Shown here piece by piece: positions 1-6,026 of a stretch of 8,738 bases of DNA. The stretch lies in the NCBI GenBank assembly GCA_036375275.1, contig DASUSF010000365.1, forward strand, positions 1 to 8,738. Reading direction: 5' to 3'. Each line of letters opens with the position of its first letter. Position 1 is the stretch's first letter. The translations under genes were made by a program, and so were the position numbers. The stretch comes from DASUSF01 sp036375275. Lineage in GTDB: Bacteria; Pseudomonadota; Alphaproteobacteria; Geminicoccales; Geminicoccaceae. The notes under the pieces were generated by a model. That model did not search any database and had not been told where the DNA came from. It saw only the letters and a program-made list of their open reading frames with translations.

Positions 1-493
1 TCGGCATGACGGCCTTGATCAGGTAGCGGTCGATCAGCCCGCCATAATCCGACTGCTCACCCGACTGATACGCCATGCCGACGAAGCCGAGCGACAGGTA
101 GGCCATGAGCAGCGCGAACGGGACGAGGAAGATCAGGTCGCCTAGAAGATCGATCAGGCTCCGGGTCCTCGGCTTCAGCTGCTCGTAGACCATGTCCACC
201 CGGACGTGGCGGTCGGCGCGGAGCGCATAGGCGCCGCCGAGGAGAACCATCACCCCGAACAGGTGCCACTGGAGCTCGGCGAGGCCGGTCAGCGTCAGTC
301 CGCCGCCGAACAGGGGCACGCTCCCGCCCCACTGGACGATCTCGTTGACCCGCAGCTGGCTGCCGAGCACCGCGAGCAGCACGGCCGCGATGATCGGCAG
401 AATCAACCAGGAGGCGGCGAGTCCGGGCCAGGCACCGATCGCCTCGATGGTCCGGCCCAGACGCAGCAGTGCAGAACCGGACGAGCGCGCCAT
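1..493 (-). CDS. dctQ: TRAP transporter small permease subunit (DctQ type), partial
   Basis: Reads leftward from the ATG at 493-491 and stays open for 164 codons to the window edge, so the C-terminus is missing. It would be the small four-helix membrane subunit of a tripartite ATP-independent periplasmic transporter, which links the binding protein to the large permease in the inner membrane. Hydrophobic segments lie at about residues 24-43, 77-90 and 115-135. The conserved DctQ block is present: a WHLFG segment near 76-80, then ADRHVRVD at 93-100. The start lies 18 bp after the stop of the binding-protein gene, with a purine-rich GGCGGGCGG stretch upstream, so the two genes are almost certainly co-transcribed. 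A large permease (DctM) would be expected beyond the left edge but cannot be seen. The symbol is the generic family name; the substrate is unknown. Confidence 0.88.
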   Translation of the reverse strand, partial: MARSSGSALLRLGRTIEAIGAWPGLAASWLILPIIAAVLLAVLGSQLRVNEIVQWGGSVPLFGGGLTLTGLAELQWHLFGVMVLLGGAYALRADRHVRVDMVYEQLKPRTRSLIDLLGDLIFLVPFALLMAYLSLGFVGMAYQSGEQSDYGGLIDRYLIKAVMP

Positions 494-511
494 CGGCGAT
501 CCGCCCGCCGG

Positions 512-1576
512 TCAGCCGCCAGCCGCCCCGATGCCCCGCGGCAGGGCCTGCAGGTCGTGCCAGGAGGCCGCCTTCTCCATGTAGGCGGTCAGCGAATCGT
601 AGGCCTCCTTGAAGATCGGGTCGGTCTCCGCCTCCTGCTCGAGCACTTTCTGCGAGGTGTCCCGCAGCGTCGCCAGGACCTCATCCGGGAACCGGCGCAC
701 GTCGACCCCGGCCTCGCGCAGCTCGTTCAGGACGTCGGCCTGGGCGCCCGGCGCCGTGCCCATGCTCCAGATGATGTTGGCCTTGCAGGCTGCCCACACC
801 ATCTGCTGCTGTTCCTCGCTGAACTCGCTCCAGACGTCCTTGTTGATGATCAGCGAGTTCCAGCTGGCCGGCTGATGCCACCCCGGGAAGTAGTAGTACT
901 TCGCGATGTCGGCGAACCCGAGCGTCTTGTCGATGATCGGGAGCGAGAATTCGGTCGCATCGATCCGGCCGCGCTCCAGGGCGAGGTAGATCTCGCCGCC
1001 GGGGATCAGCTGCGTCGACGCGCCGAGCTCGTTCAGCACCTTGCCGCCGATGCCCGAGATGCGGATCCTGAGGCCCTGGAAGTCCTCGGGCGCGTTGATC
1101 TCCTTCTGGAACCAGCCGCCGGCTTCGGGCGCGGTCAAGTGGCAGGGGAACACCTGGACGTTGTACTGGTCGTACGCCTTCTGCAGGATCTCGAGGCCGC
1201 CGCCGTAGTACATCCAGCCGAGGAAGACTTCCGGCGTGGGACCGAACGGCATCGCGCCGATGATGCCGTTGACGGGCACGGTGCCCGCCCAGTAGCCGAC
1301 CCAGTCCCAGCCGGCCTGCACGGCGCCGGAGCTCACGGCGTTGAACACCTCGAGCGCGGGGACGAGATCGCCCGCGCCGTGGATCCTTAGCCGGATCTCG
1401 CCGTTGGAGACGTCCTCGAGCAGATCGGCGAGATTCTCCGCTCCCTCGCCGAGATAGACCATGTCCTTGGGGAAGGTGCTGGCCACGTCGATGTTCATCG
1501 CGCTCTCGGCGCTGCCCGCATGGCCGAGACCGACGGCTGCGGCCAGCGCGATGGCCGCCACGTCCAGACGTTTCAT
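512..1576 (-). CDS. dctP: TRAP transporter substrate-binding protein (DctP/TakP-like)
   Basis: A 354-residue periplasmic solute-binding protein that captures an organic acid for the TRAP permease. Residues 1-26 form a Sec signal peptide: MKRLD, a hydrophobic alanine-rich core, then cleavage near SAESA. The mature part starts with a beta-strand typical of the family (IDVASTFPKD). Family landmarks are the GLRIRISG segment at 168-175, whose R172 matches the arginine that binds the substrate carboxylate, LIPGGEIYLALERGRIDATE at 190-209, and YYYFPGW at 227-233. This layout resembles alpha-keto-acid binders of the TakP kind more than DctP for C4-dicarboxylates. After E209 the residue is F210, where I would expect Trp in that group, so the ligand may differ. 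ATG at 1576 is chosen because GGGAGAGG lies just upstream and the signal peptide begins there; the frame stays open upstream but codes nothing signal-like. It is first in a leftward operon with dctQ and divergent from the E1 gene. Confidence 0.93.
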   Translation of the reverse strand: MKRLDVAAIALAAAVGLGHAGSAESAMNIDVASTFPKDMVYLGEGAENLADLLEDVSNGEIRLRIHGAGDLVPALEVFNAVSSGAVQAGWDWVGYWAGTVPVNGIIGAMPFGPTPEVFLGWMYYGGGLEILQKAYDQYNVQVFPCHLTAPEAGGWFQKEINAPEDFQGLRIRISGIGGKVLNELGASTQLIPGGEIYLALERGRIDATEFSLPIIDKTLGFADIAKYYYFPGWHQPASWNSLIINKDVWSEFSEEQQQMVWAACKANIIWSMGTAPGAQADVLNELREAGVDVRRFPDEVLATLRDTSQKVLEQEAETDPIFKEAYDSLTAYMEKAASWHDLQALPRGIGAAGG

Positions 1577-1607
1577 GCATCCTCTCCCGTTCGTTCTGGT
1601 GCGGCTG

Positions 1608-1636
1608 ACATAACCGCAGGGGCGAAGCGTGTTCAA
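1608..1636 (-). promoter_or_regulatory. Candidate sigma70-type promoter for the TRAP genes
   Basis: On the minus strand TTGAAC (1636-1631) is followed after exactly 17 bases by TTATGT (1613-1608), about 30 bp before the dctP start codon. The -35 hexamer matches four of six consensus positions. The -10 is weak, and a TATGTC two bases further on is an alternative. The position is right for a transcript carrying dctP and dctQ. Prediction by eye only. Confidence 0.35.
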
Positions 1637-1652
1637 GCCAAACCTCGGCTGA

Positions 1653-1669
1653 CGGCCGCGTCGCGGCCG
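1653..1669. repeat. Perfect 17-bp GC palindrome between divergent promoters, possible operator
   Basis: CGGCCGCG, a central T, then CGCGGCCG: two 8-bp arms with perfect inverted symmetry. It sits 3 bp upstream of the TTGACA proposed for the rightward genes and 16 bp beyond the -35 proposed for the leftward genes, where a regulator could control both. A related GCGGCCGCC occurs at 1663-1671 and again at 1681-1689, on both sides of the TTGACA. Very GC-rich DNA makes such palindromes more likely by chance, and no regulator gene is in view. Confidence 0.35.
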
Positions 1670-1672
1670 CCG

Positions 1673-1703
1673 TTGACAGAGCGGCCGCCACCTCGTCACG
1701 TAA
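1673..1703 (+). promoter_or_regulatory. Candidate sigma70-type promoter for the E1-SDR genes
   Basis: A perfect TTGACA (1673-1678) lies 71 bp before the proposed TTG start of the E1 gene. With 17-19 bp spacing the -10 would fall in TCACGTAA (1696-1703), a poor match. Transcription would start near 1709-1712, almost on top of the ATG at 1716, which favours a translation start further downstream. Confidence 0.35.
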
Positions 1704-1735
1704 GCGCGACCAGACATGCCTGCATGTCGGCGACC

Positions 1736-1745
1736 GGGGAGGAAG
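1736..1745 (+). promoter_or_regulatory. Shine-Dalgarno site deciding the TTG start of the E1 gene
   Basis: GGGGAGGAAG is the best ribosome-binding sequence in the region. The GGAGGA core ends 5 bases before the in-frame TTG at 1749. The in-frame ATG at 1716 has no comparable site, and the ATG at 1782 is too far downstream to use this one. Confidence 0.7.
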
Positions 1746-1748
1746 AGC

Positions 1749-3941
1749 TTGAAGCTCGTGCCGATCGAAGCGCAGCTCGCCATGCACGTCCTCGAGGTCG
1801 AGGACGACGACTGGCGCGCTCTCGGGCCGCCGGAGGCGGCGCGGCTGATGACGCTCCTCCTCGCCGCGCGGCGGTTCGAGGAGGCGATCTTCATGCTCGA
1901 CCGGCGCGGCCTCGTCCACGGTCCCGCCCATTCCAGCATCGGCCAAGAGGGCGGCGCCGCGGGCTGCATCGCGGCGCTGCCTGCCGACCTGAAGATCACC
2001 GGCACGCATCGCGCCCACCACCAAGTGATCGGCAAGATCGTCCACGCGCTCTACGAGGACGGCTTCGATCCGACCCGCTTCAACCGCCTGCCCGAGCCGA
2101 TGCGCCGGGAGGTCCGGGTGATGATGGCCGAGATCCTGGGCCTCGCCGACGGCTGGACCGGCGGGCGCGGCGGCTCGATGCATCTCCGCAACGCGCCGCT
2201 CGGCATCATGGGCACCAACCCGATCGTCGGCGCGGGGACGCCGATCGCCTGCGGCATCGCCTACGCCGAGAAGGTGCGCGGCGCGGGCGGCATCGTCGTG
2301 ACCTTCCTGGGCGAGGGCGCGATCCACCAGGGCACCGCGCACGAGGCCATGCACCTCGCCGCCCTCTACGACCTGCCGTTGATCTTCTTCGTCGAGAACA
2401 ACCAGTACGCCATCTCGATGACGGTCGCGGACTCGACCCGGGAGACCGAGCTGCTCACGCGACCGGCCGCGCACGGCATCCCCGCGGTCAAGGTGGACGG
2501 AATGAATCCGCTCGCCGTGTTCCAGGCGGCGCGGTGGGCCGAGCGCGAGATCCGCGAGCGCCGTGGCCCGGTCCTGATCCACGCCGACGTCTACCGCTAC
2601 TATCACCAGAGCGTCCCCTACCCCGGCAGCTCGTTCGGCTATCGCACGAAGGAGGAGGAGGACGCCTGGCGCAAGCGCGATCCGGTCGAGCTGATGATGC
2701 GGGAACTGCCGGCGCGGGGCATCCTCTCGGCCGCGCAGCTGGAGGCGATCGACGGGCTGGTCCGCGAGGCGATCGATGCCGCGGTCGAGCACGTCAGCGA
2801 GGGCCAGGGCTCGAAGATGCGGGTCCGCCCCGAGCTCTGGCCCGATCCGGCGACCGTGGACGCGGGCCTCAGCTCCGACCTCAGCGAGGTGGCGGGGGCG
2901 CGGTCCGCCGAGATCGAGGATTTCGCCGCGGACGAGCTCGAGGAAAGCACGCTGATCGAGGTCGTGCCGCGGGTCGTCGGCCGGCGGATGGAGCAGGACC
3001 CGAGCATCTACGTCTTCGGCGAGGACGTCGCCAACATGGGCGGCGGCACGGTCGGCGCGACCAGGGGGCTGCTCGAACGCTTCCCGGACCGCATCGTGAA
3101 CACCCCGATCTGCGAGAACGGCTTCTGCGGGCTCGCCGTGGGCGCCGCGATGTCGGGGCTCCGGCCGATCGTCGAGCTCATGTACAGCGACTTCTTCCTG
3201 GTCGCGGCCGATCAGCTTCTCAACCAGGCCGGCAAGCTCCGCCATCTGTTCGGCGGGACCTGCTCCGTGCCGCTGGTGCTGCGCTGCCGGGTGCCCGGCG
3301 CCGAAGGCTATGGCTCGCAGCACTCGATGGACCCGTCCGGGATCTTCGCCCTCTATCCAGGCTGGCGGATCGTCGCGCCGTCCAACGCCTTCGACTACAT
3401 CGGTCTCATGAACGCGGCGATCGCCTGCGAGGACCCGGTGCTCGTGGTCGAGCACCAGAGCCTGCACAAGCGCAAGGTGAGGGTGCCCCGGGATCTCGAC
3501 TACGTGATCCCGATCGGGAAGGCCAGGCGCGTCGCCGAGGGCGACCAGATCACGCTGCTCGCGACGCTCACGATGGTCGATCTCTGCCGCGACGTAGCGA
3601 GGGAGATGGGTGTGCGCGCCGATGTCATCGATCTGAGAACGCTCTCGCTCCGCGATCTCGATTTCGACTTGGTCGGCGCCTCCGTGCGCAAGACCGGCAA
3701 CGTCGCGGTGGTCGAGCAGAGCACGCGCGGGACCAGCATCGGCGGCCTGATCGCCGACGAGATCCAGCGCCGCTGCTTCGACTGGCTGGACCAGCCGGTG
3801 AAGCGGATCGTCGGCCGCTGGGCGCCGCCGACCGTCTCCAGGGTGCTGGAGCAGGCCGCGCTCGCGGGTCGGGGCGATGTCGAGGACGGCATCCGCGGGC
3901 TGCTCCGCGACAGCGGCCAGCACCTCGCGCTCGCCGGCTGA
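1749..3941 (+). CDS. Fused E1alpha-E1beta TPP-dependent 2-oxoacid/acetoin dehydrogenase
   Basis: A 730-residue protein joining both E1 subunits of the pyruvate/branched-chain 2-oxoacid/acetoin dehydrogenase family, which use thiamine diphosphate to cleave a C-C bond beside a carbonyl and normally pass an acyl group to a lipoyl E2. The alpha half (about 28-350) has HRAHHQ at 87-92, GGRGGSMHL at 138-146 and the TPP/metal motif GEGA at 188-191 ending in NN at 217-218. The beta half (about 398-730) starts with the family's transketolase-like block (YVFGEDV at 421-427); E456 in ICENGF fits the glutamate that activates the cofactor. A weak acidic linker joins the halves. The alpha motifs look closer to acetoin/pyruvate E1 than to E1o, but the substrate is not determined. 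TTG at 1749 is preferred for its Shine-Dalgarno site; ATG at 1716 (11 residues longer) or 1782 are alternatives. It lies 8 bp before the SDR gene and opposite the TRAP genes. No E2 or E3 gene is visible. Confidence 0.9.
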   Translation: MKLVPIEAQLAMHVLEVEDDDWRALGPPEAARLMTLLLAARRFEEAIFMLDRRGLVHGPAHSSIGQEGGAAGCIAALPADLKITGTHRAHHQVIGKIVHALYEDGFDPTRFNRLPEPMRREVRVMMAEILGLADGWTGGRGGSMHLRNAPLGIMGTNPIVGAGTPIACGIAYAEKVRGAGGIVVTFLGEGAIHQGTAHEAMHLAALYDLPLIFFVENNQYAISMTVADSTRETELLTRPAAHGIPAVKVDGMNPLAVFQAARWAEREIRERRGPVLIHADVYRYYHQSVPYPGSSFGYRTKEEEDAWRKRDPVELMMRELPARGILSAAQLEAIDGLVREAIDAAVEHVSEGQGSKMRVRPELWPDPATVDAGLSSDLSEVAGARSAEIEDFAADELEESTLIEVVPRVVGRRMEQDPSIYVFGEDVANMGGGTVGATRGLLERFPDRIVNTPICENGFCGLAVGAAMSGLRPIVELMYSDFFLVAADQLLNQAGKLRHLFGGTCSVPLVLRCRVPGAEGYGSQHSMDPSGIFALYPGWRIVAPSNAFDYIGLMNAAIACEDPVLVVEHQSLHKRKVRVPRDLDYVIPIGKARRVAEGDQITLLATLTMVDLCRDVAREMGVRADVIDLRTLSLRDLDFDLVGASVRKTGNVAVVEQSTRGTSIGGLIADEIQRRCFDWLDQPVKRIVGRWAPPTVSRVLEQAALAGRGDVEDGIRGLLRDSGQHLALAG

Positions 3942-3949
3942 GACGCTCC

Positions 3950-4675
3950 ATGGCCCTGCCTTTCCGGCTCGATGGCCGGCGCATCCTGATCACCGGCGCG
4001 GCGGGCGCGATCGGCGCCGCGAGCGCGCGCGCCTGCGCCGAACTCGGCGCCTCGCTGATCCTGACCGACCTCCGGGCGCCGGACGCTCTGGCCGACGAGC
4101 TCCGAACGACCGGGACGAGCGTCACCAGCCACGCCCTCGACGTCACCGACCGGCCCGCGGTCGAGCGGCTGGTCGGGGAGGCGGGGCGCCTCGACGCCCT
4201 GGTCGCGGTCGCCGGTTTCTGCCCGTGGGACGACTGGCTGGAGCCCGGCTGGGACGACGTCTTCCGGCGGACCATCGACGTCAACCTCCTCGGCGTGATC
4301 CACGCGACGCGGGCATGCCTCCCGGTCATGCAGCGACAGCGCGCCGGACGGATGGTGCTCGTCAGCTCGGTCGCGGCGCGGATCGGGGGCATGCGGGCGA
4401 GCCCGCACTACGTCGGCGCCAAGGCGGGCGTGCACGGCTTCGTCAAGTGGCTCGCCAGGAAGGCGGCGCCCGACGTGCTGGTCAACGCCGTGGCGCCCGG
4501 CGCGACGATCAGCGCGATGACCGAAGGCCAGACCTTCGAGACGGGCGCGATCCCGCTGCAGCGCATGGCACGGCCCGAGGAGATCGCCTGGCCGATCGCC
4601 TTCCTGTGCTCGGATGCCTCGAGCTACGTCTGCGGGACCATCCTCGACGTCAATGGCGGCGTCTTCATGAGCTGA
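3950..4675 (+). CDS. Short-chain dehydrogenase/reductase (SDR), classical type
   Basis: A 241-residue NAD(P)-dependent oxidoreductase that should interconvert a hydroxyl and a carbonyl in the cytoplasm. The Rossmann motif TGAAGAIG is at 15-22 and D40 closes the second beta-strand, which suggests NAD rather than NADP. LDVTD at 63-67 is the usual adenine-binding stretch. The catalytic set is complete: N112, S139 or S140, Y154 and K158 (YVGAK), followed by the VAPG segment at 181-184. It ends in the usual DVNGG. The common NNAG element is replaced by AVAG at 86-89. Length is typical for the family. The start ATG is 8 bp after the E1 stop, so the two are probably translated from one message and may act on the same compound, for example reducing or oxidising a hydroxyketone around the E1 step. 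Substrate specificity cannot be read from the sequence. Confidence 0.92.
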   Translation: MALPFRLDGRRILITGAAGAIGAASARACAELGASLILTDLRAPDALADELRTTGTSVTSHALDVTDRPAVERLVGEAGRLDALVAVAGFCPWDDWLEPGWDDVFRRTIDVNLLGVIHATRACLPVMQRQRAGRMVLVSSVAARIGGMRASPHYVGAKAGVHGFVKWLARKAAPDVLVNAVAPGATISAMTEGQTFETGAIPLQRMARPEEIAWPIAFLCSDASSYVCGTILDVNGGVFMS

Positions 4676-4718
4676 GGCGCTGCGCCGAGGGGTCGTTCTC
4701 GACCGGCGAGGCGACGCA

Positions 4719-4736
4719 GTGGGAACGCCCTCCCAC
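4719..4736. other. Short hairpin in the SDR-small protein gap
   Basis: GTGGGA and TCCCAC form a 6-bp stem around a 6-base loop, 43 bp after the SDR stop and 40 bp before the small gene. No T-run follows, so it is at best a weak terminator or a message-processing structure. The rest of the 100-bp gap (4676-4775) shows no recognisable promoter. Confidence 0.2.
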
Positions 4737-4775
4737 GCCGGCCGTTTACCGCCGTGCACCAATGGAGGAAACCTG

Positions 4776-4970
4776 ATGCCCAACCCTTGGATGAGCCTCT
4801 GGCTGAGCGCTGCCAACAGCTGGGCCGGCGCCGCGCGCGGGTTCTGGACGGCGGAGATGCACCGCCAGCAGACGGCGATGGCCAACGAGATGGTCCGCCA
4901 GACCATCGACTTCTGGACCCGCACCTGGATGACCCCCCTCCAGGGCAGCAAGCCGAAGCGTCGCCGCTGA
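4776..4970 (+). CDS. Small Trp/Met-rich protein with basic C-terminal tail, unknown function
   Basis: A 64-residue protein I do not recognise with certainty. A strong GGAGGAA (4764-4770) ends 5 bases before the ATG, which is good evidence that it is translated; an in-frame upstream extension from 4719 has no such site. It holds six tryptophans (5, 9, 16, 24, 47, 51) and six methionines, a central polar helix-like stretch (about 25-46, with EMHRQQ and NEMVRQ), and ends in KPKRRR. It has no signal peptide and no clear transmembrane helix. The pattern suggests an amphipathic helix that could bind a membrane, a lipid or polymer granule surface, or nucleic acid through the basic end. Phasin-like behaviour is a guess from its aromatic, helical character. 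It follows the SDR gene by 100 bp and precedes the hemolysin III gene by 30 bp, so it may belong to either unit. Confidence 0.75.
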   Translation: MPNPWMSLWLSAANSWAGAARGFWTAEMHRQQTAMANEMVRQTIDFWTRTWMTPLQGSKPKRRR

Positions 4971-5000
4971 GCTGGACGCTGCCGCCGGCGCGAGCGGGTC

Positions 5001-5681
5001 ATGATCATGCAGGAGATCGCTGTCGCCGACGCCGGCGCGCCCGTGCATCGGCGTGTCCAGAGCCGGTCAGAATGGCGCGCGGACGCGCTGGTCCATGTCG
5101 TCGGTGTGACGCTCGGCATTGCGGCCTGCATCGCGCTCGCGCTCGTCGCGCTTCCCGATGCGGACCTCGCGGTTCGCGTGAGTCTCGCCGTCTACGGCGC
5201 GGGGCTGCTCGCCATGCTGGGCTGCTCGGCGGTCTACAACATCAGAGCTCATGGTCCCGCCAGGAATTTCTGGCGCCGGCTCGACCACGCCGCGATCTTC
5301 GTGATGATCGGCGGCACCTACACGCCCTTCGCGGCGATCGCCCTCGGCGGTGCCTGGGGCGCGGGCCTCCTGATCTTCGTCTGGACCGTGGCGGCAGCGG
5401 GGGTGGTGGTCAAGCTGCTTCACCCTGGGCGGCTGGAGACCCTCTCGATCGCCACCTACCTCCTGCTCGGCTGGATCATCCTGATCGCGATCGACCGTCT
5501 GATCGCCGCGGTTTCCCCGCCGGCGCTGGTCCTGCTCGTCGCCGGCGGCATCCTCTACAGCATCGGCGTCCTGTTTCACCTCTGGGACCGACTGCCCTAC
5601 AACCGGGCCGTCTGGCACGGCTTCGTCCTGATCGCCGCCGCGTGCCACTACGTCTCGGTGCTGGACGTCGTCACCGGCTAG
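5001..5681 (+). CDS. trhA: Hemolysin III / TrhA family (PAQR superfamily) membrane protein
   Basis: A 226-residue inner-membrane protein with about seven hydrophobic segments, of the usual length for the hemolysin III family, which is related to adiponectin receptors and linked in bacteria to membrane lipid or fluidity homeostasis. Family landmarks are E24-W-R-A-D28 at the start of the first helix, SAVYN at 76-80, RLDHAAIF at 93-100, TYTPF at 106-110, YSIGVLFHLWDRLPYN at 186-201 and VWHGFVL at 204-210. In many relatives the residues at N80 and R202 are histidines that, with H206, would hold a zinc ion; only H206, plus D95 and H96, are kept here. The name should not be taken to mean a proven toxin. 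The start at 5001 is followed by another ATG at 5007; neither has a strong Shine-Dalgarno site. It may be translated with the small gene 30 bp upstream. Confidence 0.92.
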   Translation: MIMQEIAVADAGAPVHRRVQSRSEWRADALVHVVGVTLGIAACIALALVALPDADLAVRVSLAVYGAGLLAMLGCSAVYNIRAHGPARNFWRRLDHAAIFVMIGGTYTPFAAIALGGAWGAGLLIFVWTVAAAGVVVKLLHPGRLETLSIATYLLLGWIILIAIDRLIAAVSPPALVLLVAGGILYSIGVLFHLWDRLPYNRAVWHGFVLIAAACHYVSVLDVVTG

Positions 5682-5692
5682 ATCAGCTCTGG

Positions 5693-5706
5693 CGCCGGCT
5701 TCGGCG
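5693..5706. terminator. Weak hairpin after hemolysin III gene
   Basis: CGCCG and CGGCG can pair around GCTT, starting 12 bp after the stop codon. The stem is short and no T-run follows, so terminator function is uncertain. Confidence 0.2.
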
Positions 5707-5765
5707 GAGGGGGAACGGGATGTCGAACTCGCGGCGGGTTCGTCGACCCGTCACGGAGGCCGACC

Positions 5766-5779
5766 CCGGCAATCGCCGG
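5766..5779. terminator. Hairpin just past the 3' end of tRNA-His
   Basis: CCGGC and GCCGG form a 5-bp stem around a 4-base loop, 6 bp downstream (on the minus strand) of the encoded CCA. It could help end or process the tRNA transcript, which would otherwise run antisense into the hemolysin III gene. There is no T-run. Confidence 0.25.
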
Positions 5780-5785
5780 AGCGCC

Positions 5786-5862
5786 TGGGGCGAGCAACGG
5801 GACTTGAACCCGTGACCTCCAGAGCCACAATCTGGCGCTCTAACCACCTGAGCTATGCCCGC
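5786..5862 (-). tRNA. tRNA-His (anticodon GTG), CCA encoded
   Basis: Reading the minus strand, the acceptor GCGGGCA pairs with TGCTCGC with one G-U. The D arm is AGCTCAGGTGGTTAGAGC. The anticodon stem CCAGA/TCTGG encloses the loop TTGTGGC, giving anticodon GTG (plus-strand 5826-5828). The T arm is ACGGG-TTCAAGT-CCCGT. The base before position 1 is G (5863) and the discriminator is C73, the special G-1:C73 pair that marks histidine tRNAs. CCA is encoded at 5788-5786. All arms fold, so the gene looks functional. It lies alone between the hemolysin III gene and the helicase gene, on the helicase strand. Confidence 0.97.
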
Positions 5863-5874
5863 CACACCGGCGGC

Positions 5875-5903
5875 TATGTGGCGCAGCGGCAGGACGCCGT
5901 CAA
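5875..5903 (-). promoter_or_regulatory. Candidate promoter of tRNA-His
   Basis: On the minus strand TTGACG (5903-5898) and CACATA (5880-5875) are 17 bp apart, and the -10 lies 12 bp before the G-1 base. The -35 is one mismatch from consensus; the -10 is weak. Spacing and position fit a stable-RNA promoter. The rest of the 164-bp gap up to the helicase stop shows no other feature I can support. Confidence 0.45.
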
Positions 5904-6026
5904 GGTCGGCGGGGATGCGCATCATCTTCACCGATGGCGCCCGCGCGCGGCACCAGGACCGCAGTTCCCGGTCGCTGCTGCCGCCAAGCTCCGGCCGACG
6001 CCGGTCCTCGCGCGGTCAAGAGCGCC

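Noticed and set aside
1577..2035. Upstream extension of the dctP reading frame
   Set aside because: The frame is open but has no signal peptide or family sequence, overlaps the E1 gene, and the ATG at 1576 has both a ribosome-binding site and a proper signal peptide.
681..3923. 1080-codon open frame on the minus strand across dctP and the E1 gene
   Set aside because: It runs antisense to two well-supported genes and encodes Arg/Asp/Ala/Gly-rich sequence with no family motifs, as expected for a shadow frame in GC-rich DNA.
1520..3949. Long plus-strand frame upstream of and continuous with the SDR start
   Set aside because: It overlaps the E1 gene in another frame and its translation is Arg/Pro-rich with no domain; the SDR proper begins at 3950.
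4762..4776. Four-codon mini-frame ATG GAG GAA ACC TGA overlapping the small gene's start as TGATG
   Set aside because: It could be a coupling leader, but it uses the small gene's own Shine-Dalgarno bases and has no ribosome-binding site itself; chance is the simpler explanation.
5683..5931. 82-codon minus-strand frame covering the tRNA
   Set aside because: It is the translation of the tRNA-His gene and its flanks, not a protein gene.
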